DNA of 64,000 bases, taken from JAPOXR01 sp965221935 (GTDB lineage: Bacteria; Pseudomonadota; Alphaproteobacteria; Rhodobacterales; Rhodobacteraceae). The notes under the pieces were generated by a model. It searched no databases and was not told the origin of the DNA. It saw only the letters and a program-made list of their open reading frames with translations. Positions 18,306 through 26,565 of the stretch are shown piece after piece (within the stretch, counting starts at the first letter, position 1; every line of letters starts with the position of its first letter). Where the stretch lies: positions 1 to 64,000 of the forward strand of contig CBDCSZ010000056.1 in the NCBI GenBank assembly GCA_965221935.1, given 5' to 3'. The translations under genes were made by a program, and so were the position numbers.

Positions 18306-20404
18306 TCATGATGCCTCCCTTGTCATCTCATGGCCATGCCCGTTTCCTGGGTGGTCTGTTTGCGGTTCCCTTGTTCGTTCGCATCCGGCATCGTCGAGCA
18401 GACGGTACATCGAAAACGGTCTCGTGCCTATGGTGAAGGTGTGGCGTTCGACCCATGTGCCTCGGCGGCTTCGCTCTCTCAGGGCCCTGACCGAGATGCC
18501 GAGCGCCTTGCTGATTTCCTCGGCGGTGCTCCAGCCTTGCTCCCTTTTCGCCTTCTGGAGCCGCCTGAGGTGGCTTGGCAGTCCATGATAGTGGCGCAGG
18601 CTGGCGACGCTCTCCCTTGTCCAGGGCTTGTCCCCGCAGTTCAGCATGCCTCTCCGGTTGAGTTGCCCGGCAATGGCCTTGTCGCCCATGCTTTCGGTGA
18701 GCCTGCCCACTTCCGCCACGGTCTCCGCCGGGGTGCTGCGAACGCCGCCGCCGGGCCTGAGCAGATCGACCGGATCGAGTTCAAGCGCCCTGCCGCCACG
18801 CATGCGCAACTGAATTGACACCGAGTAGCCGCTTCGGATGAGCGTGGCATCCTCGACCAGAAGAGCCAGCATGCGCTTGCGGTCTGCGTTCCCTGTCGTC
18901 GGCGCATTCCAGGCGACTGCGAAGTCGGCGGACAGTTCCCTGATTCTCCGGCGCTGGGACCTCGTCCGTTGTTTGCTGGAATTCGTCGGCGAGCCGGCTG
19001 CGCTCGGCTTCGGCCTCGTCCAGTTTGTGCAGTGCGTCATTCCCACTCCCTTTCCAGCGTCGCGGCGACGAGGCGGTAGCCCGGGTCGACCTCCCGGCAG
19101 CGCCTGCCGGCCAGTTCGGCCTGGTGGCGCAGCGCCTCGACCCGGTGTGAGCGCTGACGGTCTGCCCTGGCGAAGTCCGACTTGACCTGTTCCTCCACCG
19201 ACAGGGCCAGATCGATGTTGCTCCGATTGACCGCGCCGACAAGGAAGTCGGTGACGGCCGCGTCGATCCGCTCTCCCCGCATCGTCTGGCAGGACTTCCC
19301 CGCCCGGGCGGCCTTGCCGCCGACGCAGTGATAGTGCCGTTCGTTCGCCCGCTTCGGATCCGTCGCTCCGCCGTATTTGACCAGCATCTGGCTGCCGCAA
19401 CGCCCGCAGATCGCGCGCGATTGCAACAGTGCGCCGCCTTCCCGCAGTGGGCCGGTGCGTCCGTGTGCCGCGACGAAGCATTGCCTGTGGTTGTCGGCCA
19501 GCTGCCTCTGGTTGCGCTGGAACTCCTCCCAGTCGATGTAGCCGGCATGCGCCTCGGGGATGCAGACCCGCCATGCCTCCCAGGGGTTTGCCCGCCCGGC
19601 ATTGCCGCCCCGTCGGCCCCAGGCGTAGCAACCCGCATAGCGGGGGTTCCGGAGGATGCTGAGAACCCTTGAATAGCGGGCCTCGGACCAGATCAGCCGA
19701 TGACCTTCGGAGACCGGGCATGCCGGCAGCGGTATGGCGTTGTCGAGAAGCCAATTAAATGTCGCCCTGACCGAGCGGGTCCTGCGGAAAGTCTCGAACA
19801 CCAGATTGACCGCTTCGGCGACTTGAATGTCGGGGTCGAGAACCACCGCGTCTTGTGGATCGCAGACCAGGCCGGCGGGCAGTGCGGTTCTCAATTCGCC
19901 GCGCTGTGCCTTGTTGAGGACACCGCCGAGCAGCCGCTGGCGGATCCCGTCAAGCTCGAACTCGTAGACCGAGCTCTTGATCCCGAGCAAAAGCAGGTCG
20001 CTGCTGTTGCCGGGATCATGGACGCCGGCCTCGTCGCAGACCAGCGTGCCGGAGAGTGAGGCAAGGCGGAACAGCCGGTGCAGGTCGGCGTTGCTGCGGC
20101 CGAGGCGCGAGATCTCGAGGCTGAGAACGATGCCGACTTCGCCGGCGGCGATCCGGGCCATCAGGTCCTGGAACCCCCCGCGCCTTTCGGCGTCGGCGCC
20201 GGAGAGACCCTGATCCTGGTCGATGACCCGGATCCGCTCCCGCGGCCATCCCAGCGCCAGCGCGCGCTCACTCAAGTCGTACTGGCGCCGGGTGCTCTCG
20301 GTGTTGTTGATCACCTGGCCGGGAGACGACTGGCGGATGTAGACACACGCCTCTCGCTCAAGGTGGCTGGCGGAGATCTTGCCGGTTCCGATGTCCTTCA
20401 CCAT
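18306..20404 (-). pseudogene. Large serine recombinase, frameshifted twice
   Basis: The N-terminal resolvase domain begins MVKDIGTGKISASHL, with the nucleophile Ser26 in VYIRQSSPGQV and SLEISRLGRSNADLHRLF further on. A recombinase domain and a zinc ribbon (CGRCGSQML, later HYHCVGG and SCQTM) follow. The frame ends early at REWE-stop near 19037, where GTGGG should probably be GTGG. It continues as NDALHKLDEAEAERSRLADEF and shifts once more to RRIRELSADFAVAWNAP. The C-terminal HTH (GWSTAEEISKALGISVRAL) is preserved. The start overlaps the small upstream frame. Probably inactive. Confidence 0.85.
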
Positions 20405-20642
20405 CCATCTCCCTCGTTGGATTCGCATCTGAGCAGCCGCAGGACCATCGCCGCCGCCGCGACGGTGATGCAGCCGGCCCCGGTTTCGCCGGTCGGCGCC
20501 GCCGCGCTGGAAACCGGCGCCCGGTCAAGGACGGCCGTGAGACGCAGCGCCCCCGCCATGCCGTGGCGGCTGAGAACCGGCGCCGCGTTCCCGGCGAGCC
20601 AGTCGAGATGCCAGCGCCGGTAGCGTCGCAGTCCGTCGTCAT
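20398..20642 (-). pseudogene. Small protein frame between the HTH gene and the recombinase
   Basis: A frame reading LRRYRRWHLDWLAGNAAPVL and LRLTAVLDRAP ends TGA at 20398, overlapping the recombinase start. Its composition looks like a real protein, but no ATG opens this frame. An ATG overlapping the HTH stop (20642) opens a neighbouring frame instead, so one base may be missing near 20630. I do not recognise a named family; position suggests an accessory protein of the recombinase element. Confidence 0.4.
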
Positions 20643-21112
20643 CGAGCCCTCCCGTACCGGGGCGCAGTGTTTTTTTTTGACCGCTCGATTGCCTTGTTGA
20701 TGGTGCGTGGATGAAGGCTGACACCGAAACGCTCCTCGATCACCGGCGCCAGGCGCCGGGTGCCAACTGGCCCGTGCTCGGACCTGTAGGCGGCGATGAA
20801 GTCCAGAATCTCGTCGCTGACCTTGTGGGCCCGGCGCGGTCCCCGGCGCAGCGGCGCCAGGGCCTGCAGCCCGCCCTCGCGGAAGCTGCGCCGGATCCGG
20901 ACACAGGTGGGGACCGAGACGCCGAACTCTGCGGCCACCTCCGCCAGCGGTTCGTCCCCGGCGCTGCGCACCATCTCGTAACGCACCTGCAGCAAGTCGC
21001 GCGGGTCGAAGAAGCCGCCGGCCCGGAAACGTTGGGAGCGGATGCGCTCCGGGCGCCGGTTGAGGGTGCCGGAGGCCTCGAGGTTTTTGACCTTCTGGTC
21101 ATCGTCGGACAT
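20639..21112 (-). CDS. Helix-turn-helix protein of the recombinase element
   Basis: A 157-residue DNA-binding protein starting MSDDDQKVKNLEAS. Two homeodomain-like helix-turn-helix units can be seen, LAEVAAEFGVSVPTCVRIRR followed by FREGGLQAL, and VIEERFGVSLHPRTINKAIER near the C-terminus. This resembles the N-terminal half of IS630-type transposases, without a DDE catalytic domain. The middle RRGPRRAHKVSDEILDFIAAY links the two units. It probably binds the element ends or regulates the recombinase. It appears intact. Confidence 0.75.
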   Translation of the reverse strand: MSDDDQKVKNLEASGTLNRRPERIRSQRFRAGGFFDPRDLLQVRYEMVRSAGDEPLAEVAAEFGVSVPTCVRIRRSFREGGLQALAPLRRGPRRAHKVSDEILDFIAAYRSEHGPVGTRRLAPVIEERFGVSLHPRTINKAIERSKKNTAPRYGRAR

Positions 21113-21261
21113 GGGCAGCTCCATTCACGGCTCTCGAAAATCATCATATATTACTCATATTGACAGCTTCCGCAAGCCGGCCGGCGATCCTCTTGGCACA
21201 TAACGCTCTGTAATCACGCTGTATCGTGGGAATTTTGCACATTTCGGGCAATAATTTTCAA

Positions 21262-21590
21262 TCATTTCGGGCAATCTTTTTTGATTAGCATGTCGACCAA
21301 TTCCCGCAACTCCGAAAGATCGTCCGCTCGGAAAGAGGAACACCCGGCCGCCTGCTCCTCGAAGGTGTCAACAGCGCGCAGGCTGGTCCAGGCCGCCGGA
21401 AACAGGCGCAGCTGCCGCCCGCATCCCGTAAACACCCGAACCCGGTTCAGGCCGAATTCGTTCGTGATGGATTCAAGCGCGAGCCAGCGACCCCTCCAGG
21501 GATGGAACGGGTGCGTGACCTCGATGCCGCCGGCGCCAGGGCGTGGCTCTGGATCGAAATCGCATGCATTCGGCAACGCGGTCTTTGAGA
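21262..21590 (-). CDS. DUF5372-family protein of the recombinase element
   Basis: The frame contains GGIEVTHPFHPWRGRWLALES, then RVRVFTGCGRQLRLFPAAWTSL and SSFRADDLSELRELVDML, which fits the DUF5372 family found next to serine recombinases. No ATG is visible at the expected place near 21570. Either a non-ATG start is used, or the first codons were lost at the edge of the insertion. Length to the stop is about 105 residues, normal for the family. Function is unknown; its position suggests a role in the element. Confidence 0.65.
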
Positions 21591-22850
21591 GCCTTGAAGG
21601 TGTTGTTCTCCACTTTCCACCGGGCCCGGGCGCAGTCGGCCAGTTCGGCGACGCTGTCCGGGCCGACCGGGAGGTCGGTGGCGAAGCTGTTGCGGCAGAG
21701 CCGCTTTCCGGACGGCGATGTGATGGTGACTTCGAACCAGTTGACTTCCAGCGCGTCCTTTCCGTCACGGATCGGCAGACCGCTCATCCAGCGGCAGCGC
21801 AGCCGGCGCTTTTTCTTTTTCCGGCCCTCGGTCCGGGTCAGACAGCCGGTCTCAACCCCTTGAATATACTCGTAAAGCGTTGTGTGCGAGCTCGGCTTGC
21901 AGGTCAGGATGAAGCTTCCGCCGGCGGCCAGCACGGCCTCGCAGAGCGGCTGGCGGCAGTAGAGGTCGTCGCCGAGATAAACCGGTCTGAGCCGGGCCAG
22001 GCCGGATCCGGTCCGCCGCAGCCAGCGCTTGGCGGCGTTGATCTCGCAGTCCTGTTTCTCAGCCCCGTCCTGCGGGCGGATGAACTCCGGCGGCAGCGGC
22101 AGGAGGCGCGAGGTTCCCGGGGCGACGATGCCGGCGCCGAGCACGGCGTGGAAGTTCTGTGTCCGCCCGTCCGCCAGTTTCCGCTGCGAGCAGTTCCGGC
22201 AGCCGATGCTGCAGGAGGTGAAACACTCGGTGCCGTCAAGGGCGATCAGCAGCCGCCCGTCAAGCCGGCGCAGCCGGTCAAGGGCGCCCTGGCGGTCCAG
22301 CTGGTCGACGGTCCGGGTGAAGATGGAATCGAAGCGCTCCGGCGGCACGCCGTCGAGCACGCTGCGGATGTGGCTGTCGGTCGGCAGCCGGTCAATGCCG
22401 AACAGGGTCCGGGCGTTGGACCGGCCCTGGCGGGACTGAAGCTGCGCCTGCGCCGCCAGGAAGGACGGGCACTGCAGGAAGAAGACGGCGAAGGCCGCCA
22501 TGCCGATGTCGGCCATCTCCAGGCGGGCGTTGGCGCCGGTCCTGCGGTCCGGGGCGGACGCGCAGAGTTCGCGCATGTCGGCGATGTATCCGGCCAGCGG
22601 GGACATGGCGCCGCATTATGCACATATCAAAAATTTGTACAAATGTAAGTAAAAACAATAACTTACATGTCTTCTCCGCGCCTTTTCCCCAGGAGCCGGC
22701 GGCCGGAGCGGCGTCGGCGGCAGGTGATTCGCCCGCCGCCGGGGAACCGCCGGCGCGCAGCCGCCTGCGGCGGAAAAAAATTTCCCCGGGCCAAAAAACC
22801 GTTGTGATACAACACGTTAAAAACTCAAAAATCCAAAATTAGAATTACTG

Positions 22851-22859
22851 GGCGGCCGG
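22851..22859. repeat. 9-bp target-site duplication of ISNCY-like copy B, right
   Basis: Exact repeat of GGCGGCCGG from 17911-17919, directly after the element end AATTACTG. Confidence 0.88.
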
Positions 22860-23470
22860 GGGCGAAGCGGTTCGGTCACGGCACGGCAGACGCCCGAAGA
22901 GGCGTGATTCTGATCAATTCCCCGGTCGTGCCAGCTCGGTCCGGATGGTCTTGGTGCCTTCCGCGGCGCCACGCTGCCGTGTTCAACCGCCGCAACCGGC
23001 AGAATGGCAGTTCTCGGAATTAAAGCGTCCGGATCGGTCACCATCTTGACCGGAAGATCGGCGCTCGGCTTTCCAGCCGCGAATTGCTGGACGCGGACAG
23101 TTGTCAGACCGGGCGGAACGAGGCCGAGAAACGGGATGTCATTGAATCCCGCGACCGGCACATCTCCCGGACATGCCCATCCGCGTCTTGGCAGCGCGTC
23201 GGCCGCACCGGGCGCAAACCGGTCATTGGCGCAGGCGATGGCGGTGAACGGGACCGGCCCGTCGGGAAGCAGCTGGGCGCACCGTCGCCCTTCAGCCTCG
23301 CCGTCGCGCGAAGAATCCACAATAGCGGCGCAGGGCGCATCAAGATTCAGGTCGGCCGCCGCACCGCGAAACGCGTTTGCCCGCTTTATACTTTGGCCAG
23401 ATCGACCGATTCGGGAGGAAAGCGTGGCGCCCGTGGCCGGCACCGTTAATTTCGCGAGACCGAAGCGAGA
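22860..23470 (-). pseudogene. LacI-family regulator, C-terminal sugar-binding part only
   Basis: The sequence FTAIACANDRFAPGAADAL, then PGDVPVAGFNDIPFLGL and PPGLTTVRVQQFAAGK, is the second half of a LacI-family effector-binding domain. Family residues are altered (for example DALPRRGW for DALxERG), and no N-terminal HTH or start can be found upstream. The regulator is a decayed remnant. Before the inversion it lay on the same strand as, and just upstream of, the Gfo/Idh-DUF993-isomerase genes, which it probably controlled. Confidence 0.7.
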
Positions 23471-23580
23471 TGCGCCGCCCGCGGACCGTGCACGGGCGCT
23501 GAACCGCACATCGGAGATGTTTGGCTGCGCGCGGCTGCGGCCTGATCCCGAATCATGCGACAATTGCAAAGGAATTCGAG

Positions 23581-24543
23581 ATGAGTGATTTGAATATTGG
23601 CTGGATCGGTATCGGCCGCATGGGACATCCGATGGTCGAGCGCCTGCTGGACGCAGGCCATAAGGTGCGGATCTGGAACCGCACCCGTTCAAAGGCCGAG
23701 CCTCTGGCGGCCAAAGGCGCGACGATCGTCGACAGCCCGCGCGATATGGCTTCCGCCGATGTGCTCGGCACGATGGTCTCGACAGGAAAGGATGTCGAGC
23801 AGGTCTATTTCGGCGAAAACGGTGTGCTGTCAGGCGGCGCGGCCCCCGGCATCTGTCTCGACTGCTCCTCAATCGGCGTTCAGCAGTCGGCCGAACTGCG
23901 CGCCAGACTCGCGGAACGGGGGGCGGTTCTCGTCGCCTCGCCGGTGAGCGGCAATGCCAAGTGCATCAAGGCCGGCAAAATGAGCGCGGTCGTGTCCGGG
24001 CCGCGCGACGCCTTTGACAAAGTCGAACCCGTGATCGCGGCAATGGCCGCACGGGGCGTCTCGTACGTCGGCGAGGGAGAGCTGGCGAGATTCTGCAAGA
24101 TCGCTCACAATGTCCTGCTCGGCGTGGTGATCCAGAATCTCGCCGAGATCACGATTCTTGCGGAAAAGGCGAGCGTCCCGCGCCGCGACCTGCTGGACTT
24201 CATCAACAATTCGGTCATGGGCTCGATCTTCACCCGCTACAAGACGAACGCGTTTGTCAATCTTGACTGGACGACAACATTCACGCCGGTGCTGTTGCGC
24301 AAGGACCTGGATCTCGGTCTGTCAGCGGGCCGCGATTTGGATGTGCACATGCCTGTGACCGCCGCAGCGCGGGAGGCTCTTCAGGCCCATTTCGGCACGG
24401 CCAGCCTGCAGGACGATTCGGAATCTTACCTGCAGCAGGACTTCGCCGCGCTGCTCGAAACCGTCGCACTCGCCTCCAGCGTTGAGCTCGAGAGCGAAAA
24501 CACTCCCTACCCGAGCGGGCTTGAACTTCCACATGCTGCATGA
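23581..24543 (+). CDS. NAD(P)-dependent 3-hydroxyisobutyrate dehydrogenase-like protein
   Basis: A 320-residue member of the beta-hydroxyacid dehydrogenase family. The N-terminal Rossmann motif is GWIGIGRMGHPMVERLLDAG, with NRTRSKAEPL after it. The substrate-binding signature (usually DAPVSGG) appears as VASPVSGNAKCIKAG, and the catalytic lysine lies in KIAHNVLLGVV. A Shine-Dalgarno AAAGGA precedes the ATG. It oxidises a 3-hydroxy acid or reduces the matching semialdehyde. It reads toward the livK fragment and would have headed the liv operon before the inversion. Confidence 0.87.
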   Translation: MSDLNIGWIGIGRMGHPMVERLLDAGHKVRIWNRTRSKAEPLAAKGATIVDSPRDMASADVLGTMVSTGKDVEQVYFGENGVLSGGAAPGICLDCSSIGVQQSAELRARLAERGAVLVASPVSGNAKCIKAGKMSAVVSGPRDAFDKVEPVIAAMAARGVSYVGEGELARFCKIAHNVLLGVVIQNLAEITILAEKASVPRRDLLDFINNSVMGSIFTRYKTNAFVNLDWTTTFTPVLLRKDLDLGLSAGRDLDVHMPVTAAAREALQAHFGTASLQDDSESYLQQDFAALLETVALASSVELESENTPYPSGLELPHAA

Positions 24544-24651
24544 TGATAGTTTCAAACCGGCAGTGAATTCGCATGCTGCGTTTGTCGCCACGGGCGCGGC
24601 GGCGCACAACGGGTTCGGCAGGCCGTTTCTTGTCCGAACCCTTCAACATCA

Positions 24652-24659
24652 GAAAAGGA
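24652..24659 (+). promoter_or_regulatory. Strong ribosome binding site of livK
   Basis: AAAAGGAG lies eight bases before the livK ATG, near-perfect complementarity to 16S rRNA, as usual for abundantly made binding proteins. Confidence 0.6.
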
Positions 24660-24667
24660 GACCGGTA

Positions 24668-25608
24668 ATGAAGACATGTAACGCAATGGCAGCGGCGATT
24701 GCCGCGTCGCTTGCGGCGACGGCATCGTTTGCGGAAATTAAAATCGGCGCTTCTTTGCCGCTGACCGGGTCATTCTCGATCGCCGGGTCCAAACACGAGC
24801 AGGGCTACGAACTCTGTGTCGACCTGATCAACCAGCGCGGAGGCATCCTCGGCGAACAGGTCGATTTGATTATCTCTGACAACAGGTCCGATCCGGCCAC
24901 GGCAATCAATCAGTTCGAAAGATTCATCAATGTCGATGAGGTCGACGCCGTTTTCGGCACCTTCTCTTCCCGTTTAAGCTTCCCGGTCGCGAGCATTCTG
25001 GAGAAATACGGATAGGTTCACCCGCTTCCCGCAGGCGGCGCGCTGCGGATTTACACGCAGGGGCACGAAAGGGTGTTCTACTTCCAGCCCAACGCCGCCG
25101 AATATGTTGGGGCCACGCTGCAGGGCGTTATTGAAGAGCTGGTACCCGCCGACAACCGGCCGACGACCGCCGCCGTGGTCGCCGCCGCCGACTTCTTCGC
25201 GAACGCGATCGAAGCCGGGCTGCTCGGAACCCAAGTCACTGACCCCGCGGACGGCAGCAGTGTCGAAGACATGGCTCCGGGCTTCCTCGTCGGCATCGGA
25301 ATCGACATCGTCTATTCCGAAAAGTGACCGGAAGAGGGATTCAACGATTGGATCAATTTGGCGAATTCGATTAAGTGCTCCGGCGCGGAACTGATCGTTG
25401 CTCTTACCGCGTCCGCGGAAGAGACGGTGCAGATCACGCGCGCCCTGCAGACCGTTAGGGCCGAACCGAAGATGGTCTATTACAGCCAGGGAATGCAGTC
25501 AGAGTTTTATGAGGGAACAGGCGATGCATCCGAATCCGTGATGACGCACACCTCGTGGCACCCCGTGGTGCCCTTCGCCGGCGTTCTCGGCGGCGAAGAA
25601 TTCACTAA
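24668..25608 (+). pseudogene. livK: livK-type binding protein, N-terminal fragment with two nonsense codons
   Basis: The frame has a signal peptide (MKTCNAMAAAIAASLAATASFA) and the type 1 binding fold start IKIGASLPLTGSFSIAG, with DLINQRGGILGEQVDLII next. TAG at 25013-25015 (ILEKYG-stop-VHPLPAGG) and TGA at 25325-25327 (YSEK-stop-PEEGFNDW, probably TGG originally) interrupt a frame that is otherwise open up to GVLGGEEFT. There an IS5-family element begins at TAA. The C-terminal 110 residues are at 15979-16312 on the other strand. Two stop codons plus a split mean the transporter has no functional binding protein here. Confidence 0.88.
25606..25608. repeat. TAA target duplication, left of the IS5-family element
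   Basis: TAA lies just outside the left end of the IS5-family element and recurs at 26563-26565. The second TAA also borders ISAzo13 copy 2, so both elements used the same TAA of livK. Confidence 0.75.
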
Positions 25609-26562
25609 GAGCTTGTTCCTAAAGTCGCGGGTGGTCCCAAGGCATGGTATTCCATCGGGTGATGACACCGATATGGAGGGTACCATGCCTTGGAGTGAGG
25701 CCGCACAGTTGAAGTATAAGCGAAGTGACGATTTCCGTCAAAACGATGTGAGCGATGAAGAGTGGGCTCTGATTGCGCCGCTGATCCCGGCGCAGGGTCG
25801 GATGGGCCGGCCCCGCTCGACGGATCTCCGCCGGGTGTTTGACGCGATCCAGTATATGCTGGCCTCGGGATGCCAATGGCGTTTGATTCCGCCTTGTTAT
25901 CCGCCGTTTTCCACGGTTCAGAACTACTTCTACACTTGGTCGCGCAGCGGTGTTCTCGAGCGCGTGCTGGACGCGCTGCGCGCCTGTGTGCGCCGTCTGT
26001 CGGGACGCCAGATCCAGCCCACAGCCGCGGTGATCGACACGCAGAGCGTGAAGACCACGGAATGCGGCGGTCCCGCGGGTTATGACGCGGGCAAGAAGAT
26101 CAAGGGCCGCAAGCGTCACCTGACGGTGGACACCGAAGGCTCGCCGATTGTTCTTGCGGTCCACCCTGCGGACATCCAGGACCGGGACGCGGCTGTGGAT
26201 GTGCTTGTGGATCTTCTGCGCAAAGCGCCGGAAATCTCGAAGGTGTTCGCCGACGGCGGATACGGGGGACCCAAGCTGCGCGGCGCCCTGGCCAGCCAAG
26301 GCTTGCCGGAACTGATCGAAATTGTTGAAAAACAGAAGGATGTCAGGGGGTTCGCCGTTCTCCCCCGCCGCTGGGTGGTGGAACGGACCTTCGCTTGGAT
26401 GGGACGGTGCCGCCGCCTGGCCAAGGACTTTGAACGCACCGAGGCAAGTTCCCTGGCATGGGTCAGACTGGCGGCATGCCGGTTCCTGATGCGCCGGGTT
26501 GCGCGGCAGATAAGTGCATGATTCACAAACATAAGAATATCAATGACTTATGATTCAAGCTC
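25609..26562 (+). mobile_element. IS5-family insertion sequence (954 bp)
   Basis: The ends GAGCTTGTTCCTAAAGTC and, inward from the right, GAGCTTGAATCATAAGTC form imperfect inverted repeats. TAA is duplicated on both sides, in line with the 3-bp TNA targets of the IS1031-like group. One intact transposase fills the element. It sits directly next to ISAzo13 copy 2, sharing the TAA between them. Confidence 0.87.
25685..26521 (+). CDS. IS5-family transposase
   Basis: A 278-residue transposase starting MPWSEAAQLKYKRSD. The N-terminal DUF4096-like segment reads VSDEEWALIAPLIPAQGRMGRPR and GCQWRLIPPCYPPFSTVQNYFY. The DDE core shows AVIDTQSVKTTE for the first Asp, VFADGGYGG for the second, and the RWVVERTFAWMGRCRRLAKD block with the Glu. 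All catalytic positions are present and the frame is intact, so the element may be active. Confidence 0.92.
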   Translation: MPWSEAAQLKYKRSDDFRQNDVSDEEWALIAPLIPAQGRMGRPRSTDLRRVFDAIQYMLASGCQWRLIPPCYPPFSTVQNYFYTWSRSGVLERVLDALRACVRRLSGRQIQPTAAVIDTQSVKTTECGGPAGYDAGKKIKGRKRHLTVDTEGSPIVLAVHPADIQDRDAAVDVLVDLLRKAPEISKVFADGGYGGPKLRGALASQGLPELIEIVEKQKDVRGFAVLPRRWVVERTFAWMGRCRRLAKDFERTEASSLAWVRLAACRFLMRRVARQISA

Positions 26563-26565
26563 TAA
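26563..26565. repeat. TAA shared by the IS5-family element and ISAzo13 copy 2
   Basis: Only these three bases separate the two elements. They serve as the right duplication of the IS5-family element and the left duplication of ISAzo13 (also TAA at 27864-27866). Confidence 0.75.

Larger units (their letters stand above)
18298..21590 (-). mobile_element. Serine-recombinase mobile element with HTH and DUF5372 genes
   Basis: This block is inserted inside the ISNCY-like transposase. Read on the minus strand it holds a DUF5372 protein, a helix-turn-helix protein, a small frame and a large serine recombinase. I recall the same gene set travelling together in alphaproteobacteria, so it is treated as one mobile unit. 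The IS sequence GTC(C/T)TTG is present at both edges, consistent with a short duplicated crossover site rather than a long target duplication. I did not find clear terminal inverted repeats. Confidence 0.7.
18029..22606 (-). pseudogene. ISNCY-like transposase, copy B, interrupted
   Basis: The N-terminal 339 residues are intact and nearly identical to copy A (for example LLIALDGTECF in place of LLIALDGTEYF). After ARWKVENNTFKALKD the frame enters foreign sequence. The remaining roughly 90 residues lie at 18297-18029. The core Glu is retained, but the conserved GYHLEHNFGHGKE block is cut off, so this copy should not be active on its own. Confidence 0.85.
17920..22850 (-). mobile_element. ISNCY-like insertion sequence, copy B, split by a 3.3-kb element
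   Basis: Both ends match copy A: CAGTAATTCCAATTATG at the left and AATTAGAATTACTG at the right. The transposase runs on the minus strand from 22606 to the KALKD codons at about 21591, and resumes at KDGYHLEHNFGHG at 18297, ending at 18029. The 3293 bases between belong to a separate serine-recombinase element. Removing them gives an element of the same size as copy A. It sits between a LacI-family gene and the Gfo/Idh gene. Confidence 0.88.

Noticed and set aside
22680..22800. GC-rich hairpins near the end of ISNCY-like copy B as REP elements
   Set aside because: They are part of the IS itself and occur identically in copy A.
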